From positions 1 through 53,819 of the forward strand of contig JACCWN010000110.1 of NCBI GenBank assembly GCA_013697625.1: a DNA stretch of 53,819 nt, written 5' to 3'. Of this stretch, positions 1-10,823 are shown piece after piece. The DNA comes from Legionella sp. GTDB lineage: Bacteria > Pseudomonadota > Gammaproteobacteria > Legionellales > Legionellaceae. Positions within the stretch are counted from its first letter, which is position 1. Each line of letters opens with the position of its first letter. A program made the translations under genes and the position numbers. The notes under the pieces are model-generated. The model did no database searches, was not told the DNA's origin, and worked only from the letters and a program-made list of their open reading frames with translations.

Positions 1-3000
1 TCACATGATTTTAAACGATGAACCAAGCGCGCGTTTTTTATATAGCGAACCTGAGTATCCAGTCCCTGATTCAATTCATTTTTAATGAGTTGTCCTAGTT
101 GCATCGTACTGGATGAATGATCATCAAAACCAATCAACTGATAGAAAAAATCGGGGTGCTCTTCCTGCAAGGTTTTCATAAAACCACTGTTCATTTCTTC
201 TAAACTTAATTGATAGTCTTTATAGGCGTACATATGCAATAAGCGGACTTTCGAAACCTTATAGGCCAACAGAACTTGACTTAATATCAATAAATGAAAA
301 ATGCCTTTAGCAAGTTGTAACTCGCCATCTTTCCAGAAAGCACCCTCACTCCATAAATCCACCACATAGGTTTTGGCTACTTTGGGATATAGTTTGGTTA
401 CATCAGCTAGCAGTGCTTCGTAATCGGCTTTAATCCCAGGTCTAATCGCATAATGAGCCGCACTCAAACATTGATAGCTAGTACTGGATTGCACTCGGAT
501 AAGGTTAATGTTGGGTTCTTGCAGCTTGAAAAAGCGCGCAATTTCGTCAATCAGCCTTGCATCATCTCCAAAAATCAGCAGTTGCCCCAGTTGTATGGGA
601 TCAGTATCAATCAAAGTTGCCGCTTCCCACTCGGGTTTATAAAAGCCTAAAGTTAATTTTGCTGCTGCAGTTGTGTTTTGGGCTGTAATGTCTGGGTAGT
701 ATTTCGGGGAAGCTACTGGCACCCTATGCGGTTCTTTAGCAAAAGGATAGGTTGGCAAAGAAATGCGTTGTTTTATCTCATCCTGGTATAACAATTCCCA
801 ATCAATGCCATAACCTTTGACATATAAATTTCCTAAGGTACGCAGTGTTTTATAGTAACTTTCTCTATCTTGCTGACCAATTGTTTTTAAACGCAGTAAG
901 ATATCTGTTAATACGTTCTCATAGATTGCCTCATCATCTGGCTTTTTATTGCTGTCTATTACGCCAATAAAAATGCCTTCACTGGTCTTGTGTTCCAGAG
1001 ATAAGCTCAGTTGCTCTTGCAAATCTGCTTTGTCTTCGACTATCCAAGCTCCACGATGATTAAAGTGGCTACGACCCGTATTCAAGGTGTAGCTGATAGA
1101 AGACAACCTGTCGCGCGCTTTGCCGTCATCCTTTAACCAATTCAACAAGTCTTGCTGCTTTTCTTTAAAAGCCATTGCTGTCTTTGCCGATAGTGTAATT
1201 AAATAATGAGGCATGGACCTTGAGACTGCGGCAGCCTTTGGACCTTCTTCAATAATCACATGGGCATTTGTACCACTAAATCCAAAGGAGCTAATGGCGG
1301 CTATTCGTGATCCTTTGGTGTTAGGCAACCATGCCTTTAGTGTCGTGTTAACATAGAATGGACTACTCGCAAAATCTATGTGTTTATTTGGCTGGCTATA
1401 ATGTATTGACGGGGGTATTTTACCGTGTTTTAGGCTCAACAATACCTTAATGACCCCTAAAACTCCTGCAGCTGCTGTTGTATGACCAATATTTGCTTTC
1501 AATGAGCCAATGGCACAAAACTCTTTTTTCTGGGTACTTTGTCCAAAGCTATTATTAAGCGCATGTATTTCAACAGGATCACCCAACTTTGTTGCAGTAC
1601 CATGCGTTTCTATATATTGAATTTCCTCCACATCAATCTGATTTTTTTTATAAATGGATTGCTGCAGTTGGCTTTGTGATAAGAAGCTAGGTACGGTAAT
1701 TCCTGATGTTTGACCATCTTGATTTGTACCAATACCGCGTATCACACCATAAATTCTATCATTATCGCTTAGCGCATCTTGAAGTCTTTTTAAAACGACG
1801 ATCCCAACCCCATCGCCTACCACGATTCCATCTGCGCCATCATCAAAGGGTCGACATTCGCCAGTTGGTGATAACAATCCTGCATTGTTCATTGAAACAA
1901 ATAATTCTGGGTGATTATACAGCGTGATACCACCAGCAATTGCCAAATGAATATCACCACTTTTTAATTGCTGACATGCAAGATCCATAGCCACTAAGGA
2001 AGAAGAGCAGGCTGTATTAATAGCCAAGGCAGGGCCTTTTAGATCTAAAAAATAGGCGAGTCGAGCAGCTAATATGCTCGTTTCTGAACCTAACATAGAA
2101 TAATGCGACAGATCAGTGTTATTACCGGCGCTCCCCATGACACCAATGAAAGTACCAACCTGTTGTCCTTTTAATTGTGAAGGGGAATATCCCGCATCTT
2201 CCAATGACTTATAGCTCTCTTGTAAAATGATCCGCTGCATGGCGTCCATTAGAGCAGCTTCTTTAGGAAGGATATTAAAAAATAAAGGATCAAAACTTTC
2301 GATATCTGTCATTCGTCCATAACGAAAAGGAGTGGACTTGGGTGAGTTGGATTTAAAGAAATCAATCCATTCTTGGTTAGTAACCTCTTGGATAGAATTA
2401 CGGCCCTGCTTTATCATATCCCATAATTCATCTGGTTGATTGGCTCCTGCACATCGACAGGCTATCCCAATGATTGCAATATCATTTGTATGACTAGGGC
2501 TTTCACTGCCAGGTGTACTCTTTTGCTTTTGTGGATTTATAGGGATAGCTTGACTAACAGAAGGTGTCAATAGCGGCTTGGGTATGCAAGTCTTAAGAAA
2601 TTTTGCTAAATCTTCCAGTGTATTGTATTGAAAAATTGTACTACTTGGTAACTTTAGATCAAACTCAGTATTAATACTTTCTAATATTTCAATTGAATTT
2701 AGCGAGCTTATTCCTAGCTTTTGTAACACATCAATCTCTTTCATTTCTTCAGGTTTAAACTTTAGAACCCGCGCAAATAATGTTGTTAGTTTAAGTTTTA
2801 GATAATCTAGAGTGTGTTTATTATCTACATACTGTGGCTTGTCAGCGGTATTCAGAGTTACACTGCTCTTATTAAGGCTTGCCCCAGATTCTGCAGATAA
2901 GCCATTGCAGGTAAGCGGTAAGGCGCAAGATCCTAATGCCGCAGCACTTATTTCCTTCCCAAGTAGCTTGGGATAAGAAATATCTCCACGCTTCAACATC

Positions 3001-6000
3001 TTTTCTAAACTGTCAGGATAAGACAGTAAATGGGTGATTTTATTCTGATTATGTTGTCTAAGTTCTTGCTCCTCAACCTCTGATTTTGACATTTTAAATA
3101 GGCAGTAACTTACCCAGCCTTTTTCAAGAGCAATCGCATTGTTGGCATAATTTTGATAGGAATCACTAACAATTTTGGGTAAATTTTTTATATGATCTTT
3201 ATAATCTGGATCAAATTGAAAATTGGCAATTTGAGGAGACACATCAATTATTTCATCAATTGCAAGATGATTTTTTGTGAGAATATCTATCCAATCTTGT
3301 TGAGTAGAAATGCTAATCGCCACCTTAGAATCAACTATTGGACCTCTTAAATTCGCAATGAAATCGGCTAAAAGCAGTCTACCCCCTGATTTAAGTGACC
3401 TAGAGATATTTCTAAACAAATTGTCTTTATCATGAATATGACATGAGACCTCAATGCCAATCGCAAGATCATAGGACATTGGGAATGCCTCTTTTGTGCT
3501 GTCTTTACAAAATATGTTTGCCCGTCCCTTTAAATTTTTTTGGAGGATCCGTCTATTGCCTAATTCTGCTTGAGCTGGAGTAATCGTAAACCCATGGGTT
3601 TTGATATGAGGATAAAGCTCTGCAATTTGAATGACATCGGTTCCATAACCACAGCCAAAATCGAGTACTGTTGTAATTTTCTCGAATGCTTCATTGCAAA
3701 AGAGTACTTGCCTCATCTCTATTTGTTTGGTTCTAATTAGTTGAACTTCTTTAGGATATAGTTCCGGATTTGCAAATATTCTTGTCATCGAAAAGCCTGG
3801 AATTTTTTCTGCAAATGGACAGAAGGTTAAATAATCTTCATCAAAATTTTTGCTGACACCTTCTGCCATTAGAGTATAAAGCTCTGCAACTCCATCCTTA
3901 TAATCATCTTGTTCAATATCCATTGATTTTGAATCACTATTAACATTGGGATGAAGATCAATCCAGCACCGTCTTCGAATAAAAGGATAGGTGGGCAAGG
4001 ATAGGATTGTTGCTTGATTTTCTGATAATGTATTCCAACTAACAGCAGTTCCTTTTACCCAAAGCAAGGCGATATTTTTTAAATTCCTCTCACTTAAAGC
4101 CTGTTGCATTAATTTTTTATTTTGCTCGATTTGAACTATGTCATGCCCTTTAGTTTTTTCATCCTTCCCTCTAAATGCACTCTCATTATCTACAGAATAT
4201 GACAAAACAAAGCTTTGCAACTTTTGAAGTAAGTCTTGAATAGAAAATGCAATGATCGCCAGACGTTCATGCATCTCCTCCCGTCCCACTTGCAGCGTAT
4301 AAGCAAGATTGGAAAGTGACATATCCTTTTTGGATTCTATAAACGGAATCATGATGTTTACTATGGCAAATAATCTATCTTCATTTCTAGCGGAAAAAAC
4401 GATTAGATTGGGTTCTATAGTATGAGCAGTAGGCAAGACGACCTTTGGGGTATGATTATAAGATTGAATGACTAGATGAGCATTTGTTCCGCTGATTCCA
4501 GTACTGCTAATTGCTCCAACTTTAGACTGTCCCTCTTTTGTAAACCATATTTGATTCCTATTGTTTATAAAAAATTGAGACTCTTTTAGATTTATGAATT
4601 CATTGCCTATTTCATATTGACAGGTTGCAGGTATTATTTGATTTTTCATCGCCAATACCATGGTGATTAAATTAACAATCCCAGAGGCTGCAAATGAATG
4701 ACCAAATTGAGGCTTTATCGAGCCAAGTGCGCAGTATTGCTTATTGTCCGTGTACTGATTAAAAGCCTTAGTAAAGGCCTCAAACTCGACTGGATCACCT
4801 AATTTCGAGCCAACACTATGCGCTATTATGTATTGGATACCACTGGGGTCAATTTGAAATCTATCATAGGTAGTCTTTATTAAATCCACCTGACTTAAAT
4901 AATTTGGTGCGGTAATACCATTCGTTTTCCCATCATAATTTACTCCGCTTGCGGTTATGCAGCCATAAATATTATCTTTATCTAAAATGGCTTGTGACAA
5001 CCTTTTTAACAAAACAACGGCCACTGCTTCACCTGGAACTAAACCATTTGCTCTATCATCAAAAACATGGCATTGACCACTGGGTGAGAGCATGCCGGCA
5101 TGATTTAATTTCCTATACCCTTTAGTCGATGTTAATAAATGAATGCCTCCCACTAATGCCATTTCACAATCATTTTGGCGTAATGCTAAGCATGCTTGGT
5201 GTATAGCAACCAACCCTGAGGAGCAAGCCGATGTTAAGGCTAAATTTGGGCCTTTTAAGTCTAAAGCATAGGCTATCCGTGCTGCAATGGTTGCATTGTG
5301 ATTGCTATTTATGTAAGAATTTTGATTCCCTTGTAAGTTTTCATAATCACCTTCTTCTACGCCTACATATACACCACAAGCTTTCCCTCTAATTCGTTCT
5401 CCCATATAGCCCGCATCTTCAAAGGCATGCCAGGCTTCCTCCAGGAATAACCGTTGTCTTGGATCCATACATTCGGCTTCCTGTGGAGATATATCAAAAA
5501 ATAAAGGATCAAATTGATCAATCTCATTAAGAAAGCCTCCCCATAAGTGACCATCCATTAAATCATCTTCACTTGTCTGCCAGGAAAGGCGATCTTGTGG
5601 AAATTCACTGATGCAATTAAGGCCATGTTCTATATTATTCCAAAATTCTTCAATGGTATTTGCACATGGAAACCTGCCACTAATTCCAATGATGGCAATG
5701 GGCTCTAATAAATCTTGGATAGGGGCTGCTACTGGTTGTTTAATCCTTGTTACTTGTGTCTTTGTATCTGTATTATTTTTTTCAAATAGGGCCTTATCAA
5801 CAGGCTCTATTGCTTCATGATTATCATTCATTTTATTATAAAAATGTTCTATAGATGATACGAATTCAGTGAGAAAGTAGTCCGATAATTTAGCTAAGGT
5901 TGAATGACCGAAGAATAATGAAGGCCTAACATCAATAGCATATGTTGCATTCAATAAACGCGCAAATTCAGCTAAAGAAATAGAATCAAAACCAAAATCA

Positions 6001-9000
6001 GCAAAATTATCATGTGTATCTATGCATTCATTGGTGGGCATCTTTAATAATTGCCTGACTTGCTCTTTTAAATCATCTAATAAACGTTGTTTGATGTTTC
6101 TATCTTGCATTGGTTCGGCTCGTTTAATTGTTAACTCTTTCTTTAAGGGAATCGGTGGGTAAATGGTTGTGGGGTTTAAACCTAAAAATTGATTAATCCT
6201 TTGCGACTGACCTGCCAATACTAAACATTGTGTATTATTTCGAGTAAGCATTAGGTCAAATAATTCCAAACCTTCCTGCGTTTCTAACAGCCGCTGTCCG
6301 CTTGATTTGAGATAAAATCGTGTTTGTTCATAAGAACCATGGCCCATACCTCCCTCTCTCCACAGCGGCCAATTCATTACTATGGTACGACCTTTGCATT
6401 TTCCAATCTGCTCCAGACCATTTCTATACTCTGCGTAGGCCATTTGGAAACGATTTCCCACCGCATAATCACAAGAACCAAAATCTCCTAATACAGCCGC
6501 GCTTGAAGAAAAATAACAGATAAGTTCCAGTGGTTGTGATGAAAGAACATCATCCAAAATCATTGTGCCTTGTATTTTAGGATTAAGAATGTCCTGAAAT
6601 GATGTGATGTTTTTAGTCAGAATACTACCATCGCTCTCTAGGCCAGCTGCGTGAATGACTCCGGAAATTGGTCCAAGTATTTTGGTTGCATCAACAATAC
6701 CTTTCATCATGTCATTCTTGTTACATACATCTGTCTGTAAATAATAAACCACACTTCCCATTGCTTGCAGTAAGTCAATGATGCCTTGTTTTTCCGCAGT
6801 TAATGGAGAACGACCCGTTAAGATTAAATTGATATTCTTCTTTTTAGCCAAATGTTTTGCAAAAATACAACCTAATCCTCCTAATCCACCTGTAATTAGA
6901 TACGTTTTTCTAGCATCATTGATAGATGGGGTTTCTGAATCTACTTCATTCATATCGCCTACAAGATGACAGGGAAAAATGCGAAGGACAGACCGCTGGT
7001 TGCGCTGATACAAGGCACTTGTATGCTCTTGAGATAAAAATTCATTCCATAAATTATCAGTCCAATGGGGTATTTGCTTTGATGATGATCTTGCTACCTC
7101 ATGCTCTTGAATAACCACAGTTAGCTTCACATTGGATACAACTTGCTTCAGCGAGCGTTCAAATCCTATCCATGACTCAAGATGGCATCGCTGCAATCCG
7201 TTTTCAAACACGCCAGCTAATAAAACACGACTTGGATTTAATTGAGTAGCTTCCATTGTTTGTAAAATTGTCAGGATTGGTGAAACATCATTAAGATATT
7301 TACTGTCTTCTATACCCCATGCATACCAGATCCCATCTGCCATCCCATAGTCTGATTTTATGCTTTTAAAGCACTGTTCGTATCCGGTATCATCATGAGC
7401 AATTACAACATAGTTGTTGGGAGTAATCTTTTCATAGGTCTTACCCTCAGCAATAAAAATAAGGTGTATATTGGGATGAACAGTTTGTAGTTTATCAATA
7501 ATTGCTTGTTGATTGTCTTTGTGAGAAATAAAACAGATGAGTGTTTTCAGCTCCAATAGTGTTTCATTGTCAGCAGGAACCACTGATGAAGGTTGCCATT
7601 TCTCTTCAAAGCAAAACAGTGTGTTATCTGGTTGTGGGGAATGGGCATGCGGTGTTTTTTTATGAGCTAAATCCTCACAGTCCTCACCTGCAACCGTACT
7701 GCGTTTACTATTCTTATTTTTTATAGGCGTCCAGTATGACTGTTTTTCAAATGCATAGGTAGGCAAGGAAACACGCTGTTGAAATTCATCTTGATGTAAT
7801 AACTCCCAATCAATAGCGTACCCTTTGGCATACATATGGGCTAAGACTTGCAAATGCTCATGGTATAATTTTTTGTTTTCAACAAATAGATACAATGAAT
7901 GTGTTGCTTCTTTTAGTATTTTCTTATCTATGAGATCATTTTCTTTGTTGCCGTTTTGACCCACAACACTTATAAAGCAGTCATCGCTTGGTTTGCAAGC
8001 AAGCGATAGCTCAAGCTTTTCTATTAATTGCTGTTGATTGCTGACAATCCAAGCACCTCTATGATTAAAATGAGTACGTCCAACATTCAAAGTAAAACTA
8101 ATGGATGACAAGGCGGCTCTTTTATTTGTATTCGTTTCTTGTATAAGCCAATGAAGGATCTTTTGTTGATTTTGTCTAAAGGATGCTTCAGTTTTTGCAG
8201 AGATTGTGATGAGATAATAGGGTTTGTTATCTACTGCAAATGCTCTTTCTGGAGCTTCCTCCAGTATGACATGTGCATTAGAACCACTTGCTCCAAATGA
8301 ACTAACCCCTGCTCGACGGGGAGTGCCATTGGTGCTTTTTTTCCAATCTTCTGTTTCTGATTGAATATAAAATGGGGAATTTTTCAAGTCTAAGTAGGGA
8401 TTTTCTATATCCGAATGCAATGTCTTTACTAAAATAGCATGGTAAAGTTGCAATATTGTTTTGGTCAACCCACTGATGCCTGCCGCAGCTTCGGCATGTC
8501 CTATATTGGATTTAACTGAACCAAGCGCACAAAATTGCTTTCTATCGGTAAATTGAGCAAAGGCACGTTTTAGACCTTCAATCTCAATCGGATCTCCTAA
8601 GGATGTTCCGGTTCCATGCGCTTCCATGTAATGAATGGTTTCAGGGCTGATGTTTGTTTTTCTTATGCAGTCGGCAATCAATTGTGCTTGTGCTACTGGG
8701 GAGGGTACCGTTAATCCACTGACCTGACCGCCGTGATTGATACTAGTGCCTTTAATCACAGCATATATGTTATCTCCATCCGCAATTGCTTTAGCTAGGG
8801 GTTTTATTAACAAGGCCCCTACCCCTTCTGAAGACACATAACCATCACCATCTTTACCAAAAGATCTACAACGACCATCCGTTGAGTGCATGTCCATCAT
8901 GCCATAGGTTAAATATTTATTGGGGTGAATAGAAAGATTTACTCCGCCTACTAAAGCAACTTTACTTTCACCGCTTAAAATACTTTCAATCGCTAAATGC

Positions 9001-10823
9001 AGTGCGGTTAAGGAGGAAGAACAAACCGTATCAACGGCTAATGAGGGACCGTGAAAATTACAAAAGAAAGAAACACGATTCGCTATAGAGGCATAATTTA
9101 AGGAAAGTTGAATTTTTTCACCTGCATCAGCAGCTTCAGCTTGTAAAAAGGTGTAATCTTTATGCATTACTCCTACAAATACGCCTACGGGTCGTCTTGA
9201 ATCATCATTTTCACCAGAAGTAATGGTAGAGGGCGTGTAGCCGGCATCCTCAATTGCTTCCCAGCATATTTCTAAAAATAATCGTTCTTGAGGGTCTATA
9301 TTCTCAGCTTCTTTCGGCGATATTCTAAAAAATCGTGCATCAAAGCAATCGATGTCCTCTATAAATCCGCCCCAGTTTGAAATCGCTCTGCCTGATGAGG
9401 ATTTAACATTGCAGTAGTCTTTTATATTCCAACGATTGTCTGGTATTTCTATGATACAGTCTTTGGCTTTTAGCAAATTGTCCCAAAAATCTTGCAAATT
9501 TTTTGCCATGGGATATCGCCCTGACATTCCAATAACAGCAATGTCACGATTGCTTTGGTTCATCTCCTCAGATAATGAAAATTCAGCTAAGGATACATGG
9601 CTAGGTATTTTGTTTAATTGGGGCATATGTTTGTTCTTTAAATTCAATGGATTACTTTTAAGCGAATCCATTGTTATTGCATCTTTCTCTTTTAGCGACA
9701 TATGATGTTCTTTCTCAAGATGATTTAGCAATATATCGATGCTTGTGTATTCAAATAATAAAGTGGGTGGAAAAGATATTGAAAGCTGGTTTTCAAGAGC
9801 TTGCACAATTTCTAGTAATGCAACAGAGTCTAGTCCCATTTCATAAAACCCAGCAGCAGTGTCTATATTTTCTGTGGCTGTTTTTAATTTAGAAGCAATT
9901 AATGAACGTATAAAGGTCTTAAGCGGTTGCTCATTATTAAAGGGTGTACTTGATCTTGAGTTCATCATTAATTCGTCTCTAGCTAATTTATTTTTTAAAT
10001 TCTGTATCTGCGCAATTTTTCTTCCGTCTTCATTAAAAAAATCCATGTTTAAGGTAACTATCTCTCCTCTTTTGGAGCATGAATCCATGTTTACGTATAC
10101 AAAACAAGTTTCAGTAAAAGGTAATTCTGCTTTAAATGACTCATAGAATACCGGCAGATAGAGTTCTTCTTTTATTTTTAATGATTTTAAAACCATCTTT
10201 AGACAACATAATCCAGCTGCATCCAGTAAAGCTGGATGAAATAAATAGTCAGGATGATGTGATAATGCCTCTTTATTTACATTCAGTTGCATTAAAATGA
10301 CATTCTCGGATTGAAAAATGATGCCGCGAGACTTCATGAACCCTGTATGGACTACTTCATTGTTGAGGTAATGTTCGTATAATTTGTCTATAGACATAGC
10401 AAATGGGTTATTATGAATCATGCTATCAATGGAAATGACATCGTCAAATAGAACTGCAGGGCCAAGATGGATTTCAGCGGATACATACTTATTTTCTGAA
10501 GGCTGGTGCTCATTACTAACTGAGACTCTCCAGAAATTATCAATTTTTAGAGCCTCTATTTTAAGATGTACTGGATCGTTTTCCTTTACAATACATGGAC
10601 GATATATTGCAAAGTTTCGCAACTCTACATTGTTGTAAGAATACCCTATCTCTAAAAACCATTGATAGATTAAATCAATCCAAGCCAATCCAGGCAACCA
10701 CCTTTGCCCGTATACCTTATGATTTTTAATGACTGGATGATGAGGCTCTAATGTATTAAACCAAACTTTAGATTGGATGAACTCATGCTTTAACAGGTGG
10801 TGACTGGCCTTAATTTGTGTCAT
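1..10823 (-). CDS. Trans-AT polyketide synthase, second giant subunit (3' end beyond the window)
   Basis: Open reading frame running off the left edge, about 3607 codons visible; its ATG overlaps the stop of the upstream PKS gene (TAATG), so translation is probably coupled. Domains in order by my translation: DH (H35xxxGxxxxP44, D201 in HPALLDAAGL, where the usual DxxxQ glutamine is absent); ACP (S333 in GLDSV); KS5 (C601 in DTVCSSS, H736 in HGTGT); KR (GGLGGLG near 1310, Tyr1453); ACP (S1614 in GFDSI); KS6 (C1867 in TSACSSG, H2002 in HSVGS); C-methyltransferase (LDFGCGYG at 2387-2394); ACP (S2707 in GISSL, the usual Asp replaced by Ser); KS7 (C2939 in NTACSSS, H3074 in HGTAT); then the structural half of a KR, cut by the edge. 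No AT domain is seen, as in trans-AT systems. Predicted output: a dehydration step, a beta-hydroxy unit, an alpha-methyl beta-keto unit, then a further reduced unit. Product unknown; the order beyond the window is not visible. Confidence 0.95.
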   Translation of the reverse strand, partial: MTQIKASHHLLKHEFIQSKVWFNTLEPHHPVIKNHKVYGQRWLPGLAWIDLIYQWFLEIGYSYNNVELRNFAIYRPCIVKENDPVHLKIEALKIDNFWRVSVSNEHQPSENKYVSAEIHLGPAVLFDDVISIDSMIHNNPFAMSIDKLYEHYLNNEVVHTGFMKSRGIIFQSENVILMQLNVNKEALSHHPDYLFHPALLDAAGLCCLKMVLKSLKIKEELYLPVFYESFKAELPFTETCFVYVNMDSCSKRGEIVTLNMDFFNEDGRKIAQIQNLKNKLARDELMMNSRSSTPFNNEQPLKTFIRSLIASKLKTATENIDTAAGFYEMGLDSVALLEIVQALENQLSISFPPTLLFEYTSIDILLNHLEKEHHMSLKEKDAITMDSLKSNPLNLKNKHMPQLNKIPSHVSLAEFSLSEEMNQSNRDIAVIGMSGRYPMAKNLQDFWDNLLKAKDCIIEIPDNRWNIKDYCNVKSSSGRAISNWGGFIEDIDCFDARFFRISPKEAENIDPQERLFLEICWEAIEDAGYTPSTITSGENDDSRRPVGVFVGVMHKDYTFLQAEAADAGEKIQLSLNYASIANRVSFFCNFHGPSLAVDTVCSSSLTALHLAIESILSGESKVALVGGVNLSIHPNKYLTYGMMDMHSTDGRCRSFGKDGDGYVSSEGVGALLIKPLAKAIADGDNIYAVIKGTSINHGGQVSGLTVPSPVAQAQLIADCIRKTNISPETIHYMEAHGTGTSLGDPIEIEGLKRAFAQFTDRKQFCALGSVKSNIGHAEAAAGISGLTKTILQLYHAILVKTLHSDIENPYLDLKNSPFYIQSETEDWKKSTNGTPRRAGVSSFGASGSNAHVILEEAPERAFAVDNKPYYLITISAKTEASFRQNQQKILHWLIQETNTNKRAALSSISFTLNVGRTHFNHRGAWIVSNQQQLIEKLELSLACKPSDDCFISVVGQNGNKENDLIDKKILKEATHSLYLFVENKKLYHEHLQVLAHMYAKGYAIDWELLHQDEFQQRVSLPTYAFEKQSYWTPIKNKNSKRSTVAGEDCEDLAHKKTPHAHSPQPDNTLFCFEEKWQPSSVVPADNETLLELKTLICFISHKDNQQAIIDKLQTVHPNIHLIFIAEGKTYEKITPNNYVVIAHDDTGYEQCFKSIKSDYGMADGIWYAWGIEDSKYLNDVSPILTILQTMEATQLNPSRVLLAGVFENGLQRCHLESWIGFERSLKQVVSNVKLTVVIQEHEVARSSSKQIPHWTDNLWNEFLSQEHTSALYQRNQRSVLRIFPCHLVGDMNEVDSETPSINDARKTYLITGGLGGLGCIFAKHLAKKKNINLILTGRSPLTAEKQGIIDLLQAMGSVVYYLQTDVCNKNDMMKGIVDATKILGPISGVIHAAGLESDGSILTKNITSFQDILNPKIQGTMILDDVLSSQPLELICYFSSSAAVLGDFGSCDYAVGNRFQMAYAEYRNGLEQIGKCKGRTIVMNWPLWREGGMGHGSYEQTRFYLKSSGQRLLETQEGLELFDLMLTRNNTQCLVLAGQSQRINQFLGLNPTTIYPPIPLKKELTIKRAEPMQDRNIKQRLLDDLKEQVRQLLKMPTNECIDTHDNFADFGFDSISLAEFARLLNATYAIDVRPSLFFGHSTLAKLSDYFLTEFVSSIEHFYNKMNDNHEAIEPVDKALFEKNNTDTKTQVTRIKQPVAAPIQDLLEPIAIIGISGRFPCANTIEEFWNNIEHGLNCISEFPQDRLSWQTSEDDLMDGHLWGGFLNEIDQFDPLFFDISPQEAECMDPRQRLFLEEAWHAFEDAGYMGERIRGKACGVYVGVEEGDYENLQGNQNSYINSNHNATIAARIAYALDLKGPNLALTSACSSGLVAIHQACLALRQNDCEMALVGGIHLLTSTKGYRKLNHAGMLSPSGQCHVFDDRANGLVPGEAVAVVLLKRLSQAILDKDNIYGCITASGVNYDGKTNGITAPNYLSQVDLIKTTYDRFQIDPSGIQYIIAHSVGSKLGDPVEFEAFTKAFNQYTDNKQYCALGSIKPQFGHSFAASGIVNLITMVLAMKNQIIPATCQYEIGNEFINLKESQFFINNRNQIWFTKEGQSKVGAISSTGISGTNAHLVIQSYNHTPKVVLPTAHTIEPNLIVFSARNEDRLFAIVNIMIPFIESKKDMSLSNLAYTLQVGREEMHERLAIIAFSIQDLLQKLQSFVLSYSVDNESAFRGKDEKTKGHDIVQIEQNKKLMQQALSERNLKNIALLWVKGTAVSWNTLSENQATILSLPTYPFIRRRCWIDLHPNVNSDSKSMDIEQDDYKDGVAELYTLMAEGVSKNFDEDYLTFCPFAEKIPGFSMTRIFANPELYPKEVQLIRTKQIEMRQVLFCNEAFEKITTVLDFGCGYGTDVIQIAELYPHIKTHGFTITPAQAELGNRRILQKNLKGRANIFCKDSTKEAFPMSYDLAIGIEVSCHIHDKDNLFRNISRSLKSGGRLLLADFIANLRGPIVDSKVAISISTQQDWIDILTKNHLAIDEIIDVSPQIANFQFDPDYKDHIKNLPKIVSDSYQNYANNAIALEKGWVSYCLFKMSKSEVEEQELRQHNQNKITHLLSYPDSLEKMLKRGDISYPKLLGKEISAAALGSCALPLTCNGLSAESGASLNKSSVTLNTADKPQYVDNKHTLDYLKLKLTTLFARVLKFKPEEMKEIDVLQKLGISSLNSIEILESINTEFDLKLPSSTIFQYNTLEDLAKFLKTCIPKPLLTPSVSQAIPINPQKQKSTPGSESPSHTNDIAIIGIACRCAGANQPDELWDMIKQGRNSIQEVTNQEWIDFFKSNSPKSTPFRYGRMTDIESFDPLFFNILPKEAALMDAMQRIILQESYKSLEDAGYSPSQLKGQQVGTFIGVMGSAGNNTDLSHYSMLGSETSILAARLAYFLDLKGPALAINTACSSSLVAMDLACQQLKSGDIHLAIAGGITLYNHPELFVSMNNAGLLSPTGECRPFDDGADGIVVGDGVGIVVLKRLQDALSDNDRIYGVIRGIGTNQDGQTSGITVPSFLSQSQLQQSIYKKNQIDVEEIQYIETHGTATKLGDPVEIHALNNSFGQSTQKKEFCAIGSLKANIGHTTAAAGVLGVIKVLLSLKHGKIPPSIHYSQPNKHIDFASSPFYVNTTLKAWLPNTKGSRIAAISSFGFSGTNAHVIIEEGPKAAAVSRSMPHYLITLSAKTAMAFKEKQQDLLNWLKDDGKARDRLSSISYTLNTGRSHFNHRGAWIVEDKADLQEQLSLSLEHKTSEGIFIGVIDSNKKPDDEAIYENVLTDILLRLKTIGQQDRESYYKTLRTLGNLYVKGYGIDWELLYQDEIKQRISLPTYPFAKEPHRVPVASPKYYPDITAQNTTAAAKLTLGFYKPEWEAATLIDTDPIQLGQLLIFGDDARLIDEIARFFKLQEPNINLIRVQSSTSYQCLSAAHYAIRPGIKADYEALLADVTKLYPKVAKTYVVDLWSEGAFWKDGELQLAKGIFHLLILSQVLLAYKVSKVRLLHMYAYKDYQLSLEEMNSGFMKTLQEEHPDFFYQLIGFDDHSSSTMQLGQLIKNELNQGLDTQVRYIKNARLVHRLKSC

